Shown here in pieces: positions 8,240 through 17,608 of a stretch of 64,000 nt of DNA. The stretch comes from Flavihumibacter stibioxidans (GTDB lineage: Bacteria; Bacteroidota; Bacteroidia; Chitinophagales; Chitinophagaceae): the NCBI RefSeq assembly GCF_014332695.1, contig NZ_MBUA01000012.1, positions 429,858 through 493,857 of the forward strand, in the 5' to 3' direction. Under the pieces are notes generated by a model. The model saw only the letters and a list, made by a program, of their open reading frames with translations. It was not told where the DNA came from and made no database searches. The stretch's first letter is position 1, and the number at the start of each line of letters is the position of its first letter. Both the position numbers and the translations under genes were made by a program.

Positions 8240-9082
8240 ATGCTTAAGAAGACCATTCTCTTGGCCCTGGCAGCTATTGCCAGTACCGGACTAAAAGCCC
8301 AGACAGACACCACCGCACAAAAGCCTGAAACCAGCGGTGATACCATGCGCATCGGTAATATCATCATCCTGAAAAACGGCAGCGCAAGCTCTTCAAGCCG
8401 TGATGTAAACATCAATATCAGGCGGAATCAATATGGCAAATCGGCCTGGTCGAACACCAGCTGGTTTATATTCGATATCGGCTTTAATAATTTTGAGGAT
8501 AAGACAAATTATGCAGGAGCTGCCGCCCAGGCTTTCGCACCGGGCACCACAGAAGACGATTTCAACCTGAGAAACAGTAAATCCATCAACGTGAACATCT
8601 GGATTTTCATGCAAAGGCTGAACATGATAAAAAATGTGGTGAACCTGAAGTATGGTCTCGGAGTGGAGTTTTACAATTTCCGTTATGAGCAGGACCTCCG
8701 GTACACTAAAAATCCGGCTTCGGTTTACGTAGATGATGCGATCCAGTACACCAAGAACAAACTGGCCACCAACTATGTTACCGTTCCCCTGCTGCTGAAC
8801 TTCAACTTCACACCCAAAAAGCCTTACCACAGATCCTTTGGCATCAGCGCCGGTGCAAGTGCCGGTTACCTGTACGGCTCAAGACACAAGTATGTGAGCG
8901 ATGAAACAGGGAAAGACAAGACCAGGGGTGATCTCGGACTGAATGACTTCAAACTGTCCTATATCGGTGAGCTTCACCTGGGACCAGTAATGGTCTATGG
9001 TTCCTATGCGACCGAATCCATGTATAAAAAAGGACTGGATCACACCCCTTATGCGGTGGGATTGAGGTGGAGCAGCTGGTAG
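8240..9082 (+). CDS. Outer-membrane beta-barrel protein
   Basis: A 280-residue protein with a signal peptide (MLKKTILLALAAIASTGLKAQ) and alternating-polarity strands rich in Tyr, Phe and Asn, ending in an aromatic residue (LRWSSW) as for a PorT/OmpW-like 8-stranded barrel. The operon position after the sigma/anti-sigma pair suggests it is a target or sensor partner of that module. Ligand unknown. Confidence 0.72.
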   Translation: MLKKTILLALAAIASTGLKAQTDTTAQKPETSGDTMRIGNIIILKNGSASSSSRDVNINIRRNQYGKSAWSNTSWFIFDIGFNNFEDKTNYAGAAAQAFAPGTTEDDFNLRNSKSINVNIWIFMQRLNMIKNVVNLKYGLGVEFYNFRYEQDLRYTKNPASVYVDDAIQYTKNKLATNYVTVPLLLNFNFTPKKPYHRSFGISAGASAGYLYGSRHKYVSDETGKDKTRGDLGLNDFKLSYIGELHLGPVMVYGSYATESMYKKGLDHTPYAVGLRWSSW

Positions 9083-9108
9083 TTAAGTCTCACTGAAAAA
9101 AAAATTCC

Positions 9109-9138
9109 AGGCAGTCAGAATATTGGCTGCCTTTTTTA
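9109..9138 (+). terminator. Rho-independent terminator after the sigma operon
   Basis: A 9-bp stem (9109-9117 with 9124-9132, one T-G wobble), 6-base loop and a T-run directly after, 27 bases past the barrel gene stop. Confidence 0.75.
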
Positions 9139-9241
9139 TTACCCGGCATCAGTCCCTGTATGTTTCTTCTAATTATTTTAATTTTAAGTCACCTGACTCA
9201 TTACTACAATATTGTATATTAGTGAATAAAAGATTGGAATT

Positions 9242-9649
9242 ATGAGTTACAATGTTGTAGATATTGAAGGTATCGGCGAAACCTATGCTGCCAAACTGGA
9301 AAAACTTGGCATCAGGACTACCGGTGACCTCTTACAAAAAGCCGGAACTAAAGCATCCCGTGAAATCCTGGCCGCTGCCACGAAAATCCCCGAGTCACTG
9401 ATACTAACCTGGGTAAACCACTCCGACCTTTTCAGGATCAGTGGGATTGCCGGGCAAACGGCCGAATTGCTCGAAGCTGCGGGCGTAGATACTGTAAAGG
9501 AACTAGCAACCAGGAACGCCGCCAACCTGCATGCCAAATTGCTGGAAGTAAATGAAAAGTTCGGATTGTCCGGGAAAGTGCCTTCCGCAGAAATGCTGGA
9601 AGGAATGATAGAGGCAGCCGGCAACCTTGACCAGAAAGTTTTCCATTGA
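9242..9649 (+). CDS. DUF4332 helix-hairpin-helix protein
   Basis: A 135-residue soluble protein with two helix-hairpin-helix-like units: IEGIGETYAAKLEKLGIRTTG at about 8-28 and ISGIAGQTAELLEAAGVDT at about 63-81. This is the DUF4332 architecture, whose HhH units suggest nucleic-acid binding; the biological role is not known. It is four bases from the BON gene's longest frame and probably co-transcribed with it and the LysM gene. Confidence 0.8.
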   Translation: MSYNVVDIEGIGETYAAKLEKLGIRTTGDLLQKAGTKASREILAAATKIPESLILTWVNHSDLFRISGIAGQTAELLEAAGVDTVKELATRNAANLHAKLLEVNEKFGLSGKVPSAEMLEGMIEAAGNLDQKVFH

Positions 9650-9678
9650 CCTTTATTATTAATATTAAAACCAGAATT

Positions 9679-10161
9679 ATGAAAAAAATCGGTCGGATTT
9701 TGGTAGGACTGGCAATTTTCAGTTCAACCACATTCATTGCCTGTAAGCCAAAGGATGCTGACATTCAGAAAAATGTCGCAACTGCTGTTGCTGCCTACCC
9801 GGGAGTTAGTGTTACTGTTACGGATGGGGTGGCATCCATTACCGGTGAAGTAGCCGATGATGCCACCAGGGCTGCTGTTGAAACGGCTGCCAAAGCGATA
9901 AAAGGGGTTAAATCGGTGACCAATAATCTCACCGTTACACCACCGCCGCCACCACCGGTTGTCATCAATCCCGATGAAACCCTTCAGCAAACAGTTGGAG
10001 CAGCTATTACCGCCATGAATCTACCCAAGGTACAGGCGGCAGTAAAAGATGGCGTGGTTACGCTGACCGGTGAGATCAAAAAAGCCGACCTGCCCAGCCT
10101 GATGCAAAAGCTGAATGAGTTGAAGCCAAAGAGCATTGAAAATAAACTTGTAATCAAATAA
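9679..10161 (+). CDS. Lipoprotein with two BON domains
   Basis: A 160-residue predicted lipoprotein (MKKIGRILVGLAIFSSTTF with lipobox-like TFIAC). Two BON domains (about 26-85 and 100-160, each with a DGVxxxTGE core) are joined by a TPPPPPP linker. BON domains bind phospholipid membranes or partner proteins, as in OsmY. The ATG at 9679 was chosen because it begins the signal peptide. The LysM gene 11 bases downstream may supply peptidoglycan binding in the same complex. Confidence 0.82.
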   Translation: MKKIGRILVGLAIFSSTTFIACKPKDADIQKNVATAVAAYPGVSVTVTDGVASITGEVADDATRAAVETAAKAIKGVKSVTNNLTVTPPPPPPVVINPDETLQQTVGAAITAMNLPKVQAAVKDGVVTLTGEIKKADLPSLMQKLNELKPKSIENKLVIK

Positions 10162-10172
10162 ACCTTATTAAC

Positions 10173-10550
10173 ATGGCATTACAAGACACTAAATATAAAG
10201 CCCTGGTAGATGCTGCTATGGCGCAGGGGGTTTCCAACCTGCTGGTGCGTGAGCAGGATGGCGTATTATATATTGACGGTACCACTGCCAGCAGTGCTGC
10301 GAAGCAGGAGTTGTGGGACCTCTATGAAACCCTGAATCCCGATTTCCGCGATTCGGATCTGATCATGAATCTTTCGGTAGCGGAAGGGGCTGAAGAGACA
10401 TATGTCGTAAAAAGCGGCGACAACCTCAGTAAAATAGCGAAGAAATATCCCGGGCTCACCTGGAAGGATATTTACGAGGCCAATACCGGAAGAATAAAGG
10501 ACCCTGACCTGATCCAGCCGGGCTGGGAACTTAAGATTCCACGCAAATAG
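10173..10550 (+). CDS. BON-like/LysM protein (Kbp/YgaU-like)
   Basis: A 125-residue protein without a signal peptide. The N-terminal half looks like a BON domain (VREQDGVLYIDGTTASSAAKQ) and the C-terminal 50 residues form a LysM domain (TYVVKSGDNLSKIAKKYPG...LIQPGWELKIP). This is the arrangement of E. coli Kbp (YgaU), a cytoplasmic K+-binding protein; the resemblance is in architecture and I cannot verify the ion site. Confidence 0.78.
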   Translation: MALQDTKYKALVDAAMAQGVSNLLVREQDGVLYIDGTTASSAAKQELWDLYETLNPDFRDSDLIMNLSVAEGAEETYVVKSGDNLSKIAKKYPGLTWKDIYEANTGRIKDPDLIQPGWELKIPRK

Positions 10551-10567
10551 TTGATATTTAATTAATT

Positions 10568-10594
10568 ACAGCCCCGGTACCGGGGCTGTTTTGT
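10568..10594 (+). terminator. Terminator after the BON-LysM operon
   Basis: A perfect 22-base palindrome (10568-10589, ACAGCCCCGG arms around TA) followed by TTTTG, 18 bases after the LysM gene stop. Confidence 0.8.
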
Positions 10595-10697
10595 TAACAT
10601 TATTCAAAGTTTTTCCACACCTGAAATAATTCACCCTCTGGCAGCGTTTTTGAGCTATCCCTAACCGTTGAAGCTACTTTTTTAAAAATAAAAATCT

Positions 10698-11255
10698 ATG
10701 CAGCTGTCACGAGTAACCGTATCCATGATGCTCCTATGTACTGTTGGACTTTTTTCATTTTCGGGGCATAATTACCGCAGCATCCGGTATAACCGCCTGA
10801 ACGCCGAACTCAATGGCACACCCCGTATCCTGGTTGATAAATCCGATTACGAACTCAGCATTTTTGACGATGAGGGCTGGTATGCCACCTATCCGGTTGT
10901 ATTCGGTGAAAAGACCCTGGGCGACAAAATGTGGGAGGGTGACCGGAAAACGCCTGAGGGGGATTACAAAATCGTTGCCAAGCGCCCGCACAAACAATGG
11001 GGACAGATCATGCTGATCGATTACCCTACGCCCACCGATAAGGCCAAATACAACGAAAGAAAAGCTAAAGGCCTGATTCCCAAGAACAAAGGAATCGGAA
11101 ACGGGATTGGAATCCATGGAACCTGGCAGCGGGATGACATGGCTGTCGATTATTTCCAGAACTGGACCAATGGATGCGTCAGCCTGAAAAGGTCCGAAAT
11201 GGAGGAGTTATATGAAATGATCCCGGTCGGAACGAGAGTGAGTATACGAAAATAG
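10698..11255 (+). CDS. L,D-transpeptidase (YkuD family)
   Basis: A 185-residue exported protein with an N-terminal hydrophobic signal (about 1-22) and a YkuD catalytic domain at about 43-184. The catalytic pair is H140 (GIHGTW) and C160 in TNGCVSL; the usual SHGC motif has Asn in place of His159. Such enzymes form 3-3 peptidoglycan cross-links or attach proteins to peptidoglycan. It stands after a LysM/BON cluster, consistent with wall remodelling. Confidence 0.85.
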   Translation: MQLSRVTVSMMLLCTVGLFSFSGHNYRSIRYNRLNAELNGTPRILVDKSDYELSIFDDEGWYATYPVVFGEKTLGDKMWEGDRKTPEGDYKIVAKRPHKQWGQIMLIDYPTPTDKAKYNERKAKGLIPKNKGIGNGIGIHGTWQRDDMAVDYFQNWTNGCVSLKRSEMEELYEMIPVGTRVSIRK

Positions 11256-11288
11256 GTCAACTCCGATTAAATTAGTGTTCTATAAATT

Positions 11289-11318
11289 ATAGTCATATCT
11301 TAGATATGACTATTTTTG
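11289..11318 (+). terminator. Terminator after the L,D-transpeptidase gene
   Basis: An 11-bp perfect stem (11289-11299 with 11303-11313), loop TTA, then a T-rich tract. Confidence 0.75.
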
Positions 11319-11460
11319 TTTGGAGAAAGTGCTTCTCCAGTCTTCCAACCATCCTGCCGAACAACCACAGTTCCTGTTCCCTTAACGTAGAAATAATTAC
11401 CATCGTCGGGCTATCCGTTTAACCCTGTGCTGGATTATTTCACTATTAAACTGTGCTGTT

Positions 11461-14199
11461 ATGTATTCACTTTTTAACAAATACTCTACCATGAGAAGAC
11501 TATTACACTTAACCTTCCTGTGCATCATCCTTTCCAGCTACTCCTATGGACAGGCAAAATACTGGGTTGCACCAGGTACTTCCGGCAACTGGAACGTTGC
11601 CGCCAACTGGTCCACTACACCAGGCGGCGCAGGTGGTGCTGGTGCACCAACTCCCACCCAGGACGCCATTTTTGATGGCAGCAGTGATGCCAACTGCGTA
11701 TTGAATATCAGTTCTATTATAGTTCGTGATTTTTCAATTGGTGCTGGCTACACCGGTACAATTAGTCCTGCAATAAACAATAATATTCTAATTGCAAACC
11801 GAGATCTTTTGATCAATGGTGGCAACCTTAATGCCCCCGGAACCGTCGTTGTTTCAAGGAACCTGGCGCAGACCGGCGGCACATTTAATACTGGTGCAGT
11901 TTCCACCTCAATAGTTAATACAACTACGCTCACCGGCGGAACTATTAACATCCTCGGTGCCATGCAATTTGATGATAACCTTAGTGTGAACATACCTGGT
12001 GTCACTTTTAATGCCGGTACCAGTATAGTCACCTTCAACGGATCTGTCAACTCTACAGTAAACGTCAACGGTGGAGCACCTGGAATCATCAGTTTTTACG
12101 ATGTCGTTCTGGATAAAACCAATCCTGCGTCTGACAATATGAATATTGCCGCTGGTGACCAAATTATTGTTCAAAATGATTTGTCGCTCCGAAACGGCAC
12201 ATTGGGTACCGGAACGGGTATCCTTCAGGTTCAGGGAGATATGGAAATTCAAACTGGTTTTCTGGGCGCTTTAACAGACCTGATTTTCAGCGGCACATCC
12301 AGTGCAATAGTTACTATGGATGCTCCTTTCACAGTTGGAGGAGCCGGACTTATTACCATCAACAAAGCCGATCCTGCAGCAACTGTTTCCTTCGTTACCA
12401 ACCTTGTATCCAATGCGATTAATTTCGGAACTATTTTTGGAGGCAGCTTTAACATAAACAGTGGCACAGCCGTATTTCCTGACGGAGACGATGTGACAAT
12501 AAACTATGGCACTTTCAACCTGGGTGCTAATGGAACTTTCAGCGCGAGTTCAGGAACGACCAACATCCAGGGTAATATCAATATTGATGGCGCTTTTATC
12601 GCAAACGGCGGAACCGTTCAGTTCCTTGCCGGAGCAGCAAGAACCATTTCCGTACTGGGTGGAGCCACTCCAGGTACGGTTACTTTCAATAATATCATCC
12701 TGAACAATTCCAGTGCCACCGGAAACTTCAATATTGAAGCAGGAGACCAGATTACAGCAACAGGCAATGTAACTATCATTGACGGGCGCTTTAATGGCGG
12801 CACCCTACAGGTAAATGGCAATCTAACCACCCAGGCTTCCAGCGATGCTACAACCACTGCAACTGCCCTTATATTTGGCGGTGCTACCAGCGGAACAGTG
12901 ACTCTGGACGCAGGCGCTGTAGGTCATTGGAATGGACCCATAACCATCAATAAAACGGGAGGGTCTACCGTTACCTTAGCTTCCCCATTTGTTATCGACC
13001 AGAATAACCAGGTGCTGACAATGACCAGTGGCAATTTCGTGACCACTACCACTAATGTGCTTTCATTGGTAGGTAACAATATTTCCCTGGTGGGTGGAAG
13101 TGCCGCCAGTTTCGTGGATGGTCCTCTGCAAACCCAAAGAACGTCCGCCTTCACCTACCCGGTTGGTGATGCCGGTATTTATGCACCAGTCCACTTAAGT
13201 GATGGTGCTTTCGGAGACGCATTTGAAGTGGCACGTTCCTATCAGGTTTTCTATGTTCGCCAGCCCACATTACCCGACTTCCCGAACACCAACAATCCAC
13301 CTTCAGAAGGCGGGGTTCCTTATACCATCAGCCAGTGCGAATACTGGTATGTTGATTATGTTGGCGCACCTGTAGATTTCCCACCTTCAGATGACCAGCC
13401 AATTATTTGGTTGTCTTATGAAGACCAGAGATCATGTGGCCTGAAAGACCCAACCACCGTTGGTATTATGGCATGGTTATCATTTACTCCACTTGGAGCT
13501 TACTGGACTCCATTGCTCAACAGCAACGATGGCCTTACAGTTGTTGATGGCGTTAGCTATATCAGTGCCAGCATACGCGCCTTCTCTGTTGGTAACTTTA
13601 ACCCGGTATTCACCTTTGGTTCACTGGATCCAATCCTCAACCCGCTGCCAGTAAACTGGCTGAGCTTCACTGGCCGCTATGTGAACGCCGGAGTTGACCT
13701 GAACTGGAGCACAGCAATGGAACTGAACAATGAAACCTATACCATTGAACGTTCTGCTGACGGACATACTTTCTCTGCTATCGGAACAGTAGCCGGACGT
13801 GGAAATACTTCACAGACTTCCTACTATAACTTCACTGACGCCCAACCGCTCTCTGGTGACGGATTCTACCGCATCAGGCAGACTGACCGCGATGGCAAGT
13901 TCAGCTATAGCAAAGTGATCAGGGTTTCCAGCAGCGAATCAGCCTTCAAAGGTCTTCGCCTCTTCCCGAACCCAATTACCGCCTCTATGCCGCTGACAAT
14001 GGAAAACGCAAACTGGCGCAACAAAAAAGTAAACGTTATCGTATACAATGCGGTAGGTGCAGTCGTTTCCCAGCAGCAAATCAATTTCGGATCTGACAGC
14101 AGGGCAAAACTGAACCTGTCAGGTCTCCAGAAAGGAAGCTATTTCATCAGCAGTTACCTGAATGGTGAAAAACAAACCCTGCCTTTCTTCGTACAGTAA
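11461..14199 (+). CDS. T9SS-sorted repeat protein, probable beta-helix adhesin
   Basis: A 912-residue secreted protein. A signal peptide precedes QAKYWVAPGTSGNWNVAANW, the opening typical of Bacteroidota surface proteins with a beta-helix. A Gly/Thr/Asn-rich body follows, with a duplicated unit: residues about 188-335 and 386-526 share the order (I/V)(S/T)F-x2-(V/I)(V/I)L-N/D-K, N(I/M)xAGDQI, LQVxG(D/N), LIF-x-G and TINK. A fibronectin/FlgD-like region and a T9SS type A C-terminal sorting domain (about 840-912, LRLFPNPI...LSGLQKGSYF) finish the protein. An internal ATG at 11491 (MRRLLHLTFL) is an equally good start. It is probably exported to the surface or released. Ligand unknown. Confidence 0.82.
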   Translation: MYSLFNKYSTMRRLLHLTFLCIILSSYSYGQAKYWVAPGTSGNWNVAANWSTTPGGAGGAGAPTPTQDAIFDGSSDANCVLNISSIIVRDFSIGAGYTGTISPAINNNILIANRDLLINGGNLNAPGTVVVSRNLAQTGGTFNTGAVSTSIVNTTTLTGGTINILGAMQFDDNLSVNIPGVTFNAGTSIVTFNGSVNSTVNVNGGAPGIISFYDVVLDKTNPASDNMNIAAGDQIIVQNDLSLRNGTLGTGTGILQVQGDMEIQTGFLGALTDLIFSGTSSAIVTMDAPFTVGGAGLITINKADPAATVSFVTNLVSNAINFGTIFGGSFNINSGTAVFPDGDDVTINYGTFNLGANGTFSASSGTTNIQGNINIDGAFIANGGTVQFLAGAARTISVLGGATPGTVTFNNIILNNSSATGNFNIEAGDQITATGNVTIIDGRFNGGTLQVNGNLTTQASSDATTTATALIFGGATSGTVTLDAGAVGHWNGPITINKTGGSTVTLASPFVIDQNNQVLTMTSGNFVTTTTNVLSLVGNNISLVGGSAASFVDGPLQTQRTSAFTYPVGDAGIYAPVHLSDGAFGDAFEVARSYQVFYVRQPTLPDFPNTNNPPSEGGVPYTISQCEYWYVDYVGAPVDFPPSDDQPIIWLSYEDQRSCGLKDPTTVGIMAWLSFTPLGAYWTPLLNSNDGLTVVDGVSYISASIRAFSVGNFNPVFTFGSLDPILNPLPVNWLSFTGRYVNAGVDLNWSTAMELNNETYTIERSADGHTFSAIGTVAGRGNTSQTSYYNFTDAQPLSGDGFYRIRQTDRDGKFSYSKVIRVSSSESAFKGLRLFPNPITASMPLTMENANWRNKKVNVIVYNAVGAVVSQQQINFGSDSRAKLNLSGLQKGSYFISSYLNGEKQTLPFFVQ

Positions 14200-14220
14200 T
14201 TAAACAATGACAATAGTTTG

Positions 14221-14249
14221 GACCGCCCCAAAAGGGCGGTCTTTTTTTT
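14221..14249 (+). terminator. Terminator after the T9SS protein gene
   Basis: GACCGCCC pairs with GGGCGGTC (14221-14228 with 14234-14241) around a CAAAA loop and is followed by a run of seven to eight T. Confidence 0.88.
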
Positions 14250-14300
14250 ACCCCTTCACGGCCTTCAACAGTATTGCCCTATTTTTATGTCATCTCAATT

Positions 14301-15557
14301 ATGCTCTATCGCTTTGTCAAAATCCTGATGCGTACCGCACTGGGTATGTTTTACCGGCATACCCTGGTTAAAAACATACAGCAAATCCCCGCCAGCGGAC
14401 CAGCCATGCTGATAGCCAACCATCCCTCTTCCCTCATGGATGCCGCCCTGCTTGGAATAGTTTTAAAAAGACCCGTACATTTTTTTGCCCGGGGTGATAT
14501 TTTCGCCCATCCGATCATTAACCGCATACTTGCTGCGCTCCATATGCACCCCGTCCACCACCATGAAGCAGGAAGACATACACTGGGCGCCAACGACCAG
14601 ACAATAGATGCAGCCATCAGGCTGTTACAGGAGGGGAAACTGGTTTTATTTTTCCCTGAAGGTGTGAGCCATATCGACTATCATCTATGGCCTTTCAAAA
14701 AAGGGGCATTCAGGATTGCCCTCCAGGCGCTGGCTCAAAAAACCGACATGCCCCTTCCTGTTATTCCCATCGGCTTTAACTACAGTCATCCTACAAGATT
14801 ATTCAGTACCGTCTGGATCAATATAGGGCAGCCGATACCGGCAAATGATTACCTGGACGAATACAGGGAACAACCGGCTTCTGCCATCAGGTTGCTGACC
14901 ACACGCGCTTTCCATGGAGTAAAAGACATCGTGGTACAGTCCGGCAAAAATGAAGCCTCCCAATTATTCGAAGTCCTTGATATCTGGCGGCACTCACTGG
15001 CAGCAGCGAATCTGCCGCCAGGAGAAAGGATTGAAATGGAGATGGCTATCGCCCAGGCACAACCGAAATGGCAGGGAGAAATCAGCCCCCTGCTTCACCA
15101 ATACCGCGAACTGCTGGCTGCAGCACATAGTTCCGACCAGGCCGTTGCTGCTGCAGAATTCCCGAAATTGTCCAAAACACCCATGGTAATGGGGTTTCCG
15201 GCAGCCCTTATCGGCTGGCTCCTGAATGCCCTTCCACTCCTGACCGCGAGATGGATCACAGACAAAAAAGTAAGGCGGATTGATTTTTATTCCTGGATAC
15301 TGGTGGCCGCTTCAGCATTGCTCTACCTGGCCTGGATTACCCTGCTGGCAATCGCCTCTTTCCTGCTGCTGCCGGCCTGGAAAGCGCTGGCCCTTTTATT
15401 CATCACCCTGGCAACCGGACAATACTGCTGGAACTATTTTGGCTTTTACCAGGATTGGAAACAACAGCAACTGGCAAAAAAATTGCCTGCAAACACCCTC
15501 AGGTCCTTGCAGGCAATACGCAAATCTATTATAAACGGCATGAGTTCTTCCCGCTGA
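14301..15557 (+). CDS. PlsC-like glycerophosphate/lysophospholipid acyltransferase
   Basis: A 418-residue membrane acyltransferase. The catalytic motif is NHPSSLMD at H41-D47 (HX5D, as in the GPAT-like branch) and the FFPEGVSH block lies near 118. A soluble middle part is followed by two or three hydrophobic helices in the last 120 residues. It probably acylates glycerol-3-phosphate, lysophosphatidate or an unusual lipid. The ATG at 14301 was chosen over an upstream TTG. Confidence 0.85.
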   Translation: MLYRFVKILMRTALGMFYRHTLVKNIQQIPASGPAMLIANHPSSLMDAALLGIVLKRPVHFFARGDIFAHPIINRILAALHMHPVHHHEAGRHTLGANDQTIDAAIRLLQEGKLVLFFPEGVSHIDYHLWPFKKGAFRIALQALAQKTDMPLPVIPIGFNYSHPTRLFSTVWINIGQPIPANDYLDEYREQPASAIRLLTTRAFHGVKDIVVQSGKNEASQLFEVLDIWRHSLAAANLPPGERIEMEMAIAQAQPKWQGEISPLLHQYRELLAAAHSSDQAVAAAEFPKLSKTPMVMGFPAALIGWLLNALPLLTARWITDKKVRRIDFYSWILVAASALLYLAWITLLAIASFLLLPAWKALALLFITLATGQYCWNYFGFYQDWKQQQLAKKLPANTLRSLQAIRKSIINGMSSSR

Positions 15558-15576
15558 AATCAGCCTCCACACTTGC

Positions 15577-17490
15577 TTAGAGCCGGCCGGCCCTGATCTC
15601 ATCCACCACTCCCGGATCCAGCAAGGTTGAAGTATCTCCCAGCTGGTCCAGTTCGCCTTCCGCGATCTTGCGCAATATGCGACGCATGATCTTGCCACTG
15701 CGTGTTTTCGGCAGGCCAGATACAAACTGGATCTTATCCGGCTTGGCTATCGGACCAATCAGGCGGCTAACCGTCTGCGTTATATCCTGGCGGCTCAGGT
15801 TCTCATCACCATGCGTTCCCTGGTAAATGACAAAACAATAAATTCCCTGACCCTTGATTTCATGCGGATACCCGACCACCGCGCTTTCCACCACACCGGC
15901 ATGCATGTTGATGGCATTCTCTACTTCGGCTGTGCCTATCCGGTGGCCGCTCACATTCAGTACATCATCCACCCTGCCCGTGATCCGGTAATTACCCTCG
16001 GCATCCCGGTAGCAGCCATCCCCGGTGAAATACATATTCTCGTAAGTGGCAAAATAATTGGTCCGGCATCTTTCATGGTCACCATAAGTGGTGCGGATGA
16101 TCGATGGCCAGGGGAACCTGATACAAAGATTTCCACTCACGTCATTGCCCAGGATCTCCTCACCTTTTTCATCCACCAGCACCGGCTGGATGCCAGGCAT
16201 CGGCAGCGTGGCAAAACTTGGTTTGGAAGGCGTTACACCCGCCATATTACTGATCAATACCCCGCCGGTTTCAGTCTGCCACCAGGTATCCACAATCGGG
16301 CAACGCCCCTTCCCAATGTTTTCATCGTACCAATGCCAGGCTTCCTCATTGATCGGTTCACCCACGGTACCCAACACTTTAAGCGAATCGAGCTGCTTGC
16401 CGTGAACCGGTCCAAGGCCAAATCCCATCAGCGAACGGATGGCAGTCGGCGCCGTATACAAAACATTTACCCTGTATTTATCTACGATCTCCCAGAACCT
16501 TCCCGCATCGGGCCAGGTGGGAACCCCTTCAAACAGCAGTGTGGTGGCCCCCGCACTCAGCGGACCATACACGATATAGCTATGCCCGGTGATCCAGCCG
16601 ATATCAGCCGTACAGAAATGAATATCCCCCGGCGTGTACTGGAAAGTGTTCACAAAAGTATAATTGGTATACACCATATAGCCGGCACAGGAATGAACCA
16701 CCCCTTTCGGCTTACCGGTTGAACCGGAAGTATAGAGGATGAACAAAGGATCTTCAGAATCCATTTCTTCAGCCGGACAATCAGGGTTGCCCATGGTTTC
16801 CACTTTTTTGATCTCGTCCTCCCACCATACATCGCGTCCCTTGATCATCGAAACCGGCGTACGGGTGCGGGTCAGCACGATCACCTTCTTGACAAAGCGG
16901 CACTGAATCAGCGCATCATCAATTACATTCTTCAGGGGAATCTCCTTATTGCCGCGGTAGGCGCCATCGCAGGTGATCACAAAATCAGCACTGGCATCCA
17001 TGATCCGGTCGGCAATGCTCTGCGCACTAAATCCTCCAAAAATGACTGAGTGGATGGCGCCGATCCGGGCACATGCCAAAACAGCAATGGCCAGTTCGGG
17101 CACCATACCCATGTAAATGCATACCCTGTCTCCCTTCTTAACGCCATTGTTCTTCAGAACATTGGCAAACTGGATCACTTTGGTGTGCAGTTCACGGTAG
17201 GTAAGTATGCGATGATGTTCTTCCGGATCATTGGGCTCCCAGATAATGGCCGGCTTGTTGCCGAGTGAACCAAGATGGCGGTCGAGACAATTCTCCGTGA
17301 TATTCATTTTACCACCTAAAAACCACTTCACAGAGGGATCTTTGAAATTCCACTCGAGCACTTTATCCCAGCGCTTGCGCCAGAAAAAATTACCGGCGAT
17401 ATCTCCCCAGAAACCTTCAGGATCCACTACACTCTTATTATATGCTGCTTTGTATTGCTCCAGGGATTTAATCTGGTATGGGTATGACAT
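15577..17490 (-). CDS. acs: Acetyl-CoA synthetase (acetate--CoA ligase, AMP-forming)
   Basis: A 637-residue ANL-superfamily enzyme that activates acetate to acetyl-CoA through acetyl-AMP. The P-loop-like YTSGSTGKPKGVVH (about 265), the DTWWQTETGG motif and the C-terminal catalytic lysine K600 in KTRSGKIMRR (the site of Pat-type acetylation in homologues) are present. Length fits Acs rather than propionyl-CoA synthetase. It is divergent from the InsA-like gene across 118 bases holding an 18-bp dyad. The following genes (porin, permease, SLC5-kinase, receiver) form a plausible acetate uptake and sensing locus. Confidence 0.95.
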   Translation of the reverse strand: MSYPYQIKSLEQYKAAYNKSVVDPEGFWGDIAGNFFWRKRWDKVLEWNFKDPSVKWFLGGKMNITENCLDRHLGSLGNKPAIIWEPNDPEEHHRILTYRELHTKVIQFANVLKNNGVKKGDRVCIYMGMVPELAIAVLACARIGAIHSVIFGGFSAQSIADRIMDASADFVITCDGAYRGNKEIPLKNVIDDALIQCRFVKKVIVLTRTRTPVSMIKGRDVWWEDEIKKVETMGNPDCPAEEMDSEDPLFILYTSGSTGKPKGVVHSCAGYMVYTNYTFVNTFQYTPGDIHFCTADIGWITGHSYIVYGPLSAGATTLLFEGVPTWPDAGRFWEIVDKYRVNVLYTAPTAIRSLMGFGLGPVHGKQLDSLKVLGTVGEPINEEAWHWYDENIGKGRCPIVDTWWQTETGGVLISNMAGVTPSKPSFATLPMPGIQPVLVDEKGEEILGNDVSGNLCIRFPWPSIIRTTYGDHERCRTNYFATYENMYFTGDGCYRDAEGNYRITGRVDDVLNVSGHRIGTAEVENAINMHAGVVESAVVGYPHEIKGQGIYCFVIYQGTHGDENLSRQDITQTVSRLIGPIAKPDKIQFVSGLPKTRSGKIMRRILRKIAEGELDQLGDTSTLLDPGVVDEIRAGRL

Positions 17491-17560
17491 ATGGCATCGT
17501 TTTGTTTGCGGGATAAAAGTAGAAAAGATGTTTCGGCAACAGAAACCGTAATTTGCTAAA

Positions 17561-17578
17561 TTAGTATATTTATGCTAA
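17561..17578. promoter_or_regulatory. Candidate operator between acs and the InsA-like gene
   Basis: An 18-base dyad of form TTAG-n-ATA-nn-TAT-n-CTAA (14 of 18 positions symmetric) lies in the AT-rich centre of the divergent intergenic region, 31 bases before the InsA-like start and 71 before the acs start. It is a good candidate for binding by the adjacent zinc-finger/HTH protein or by an acetate-responsive regulator. No other copy was seen near the locus. Confidence 0.45.
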
Positions 17579-17608
17579 TTATCTATAGCACCACACGATT
17601 GCCCTGCC

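Noticed and set aside
15811-16722. A 303-codon open frame antisense to acs
   Set aside because: It lies wholly inside acs on the other strand and has low-complexity His/Pro/Arg composition without any domain; acs is certain.
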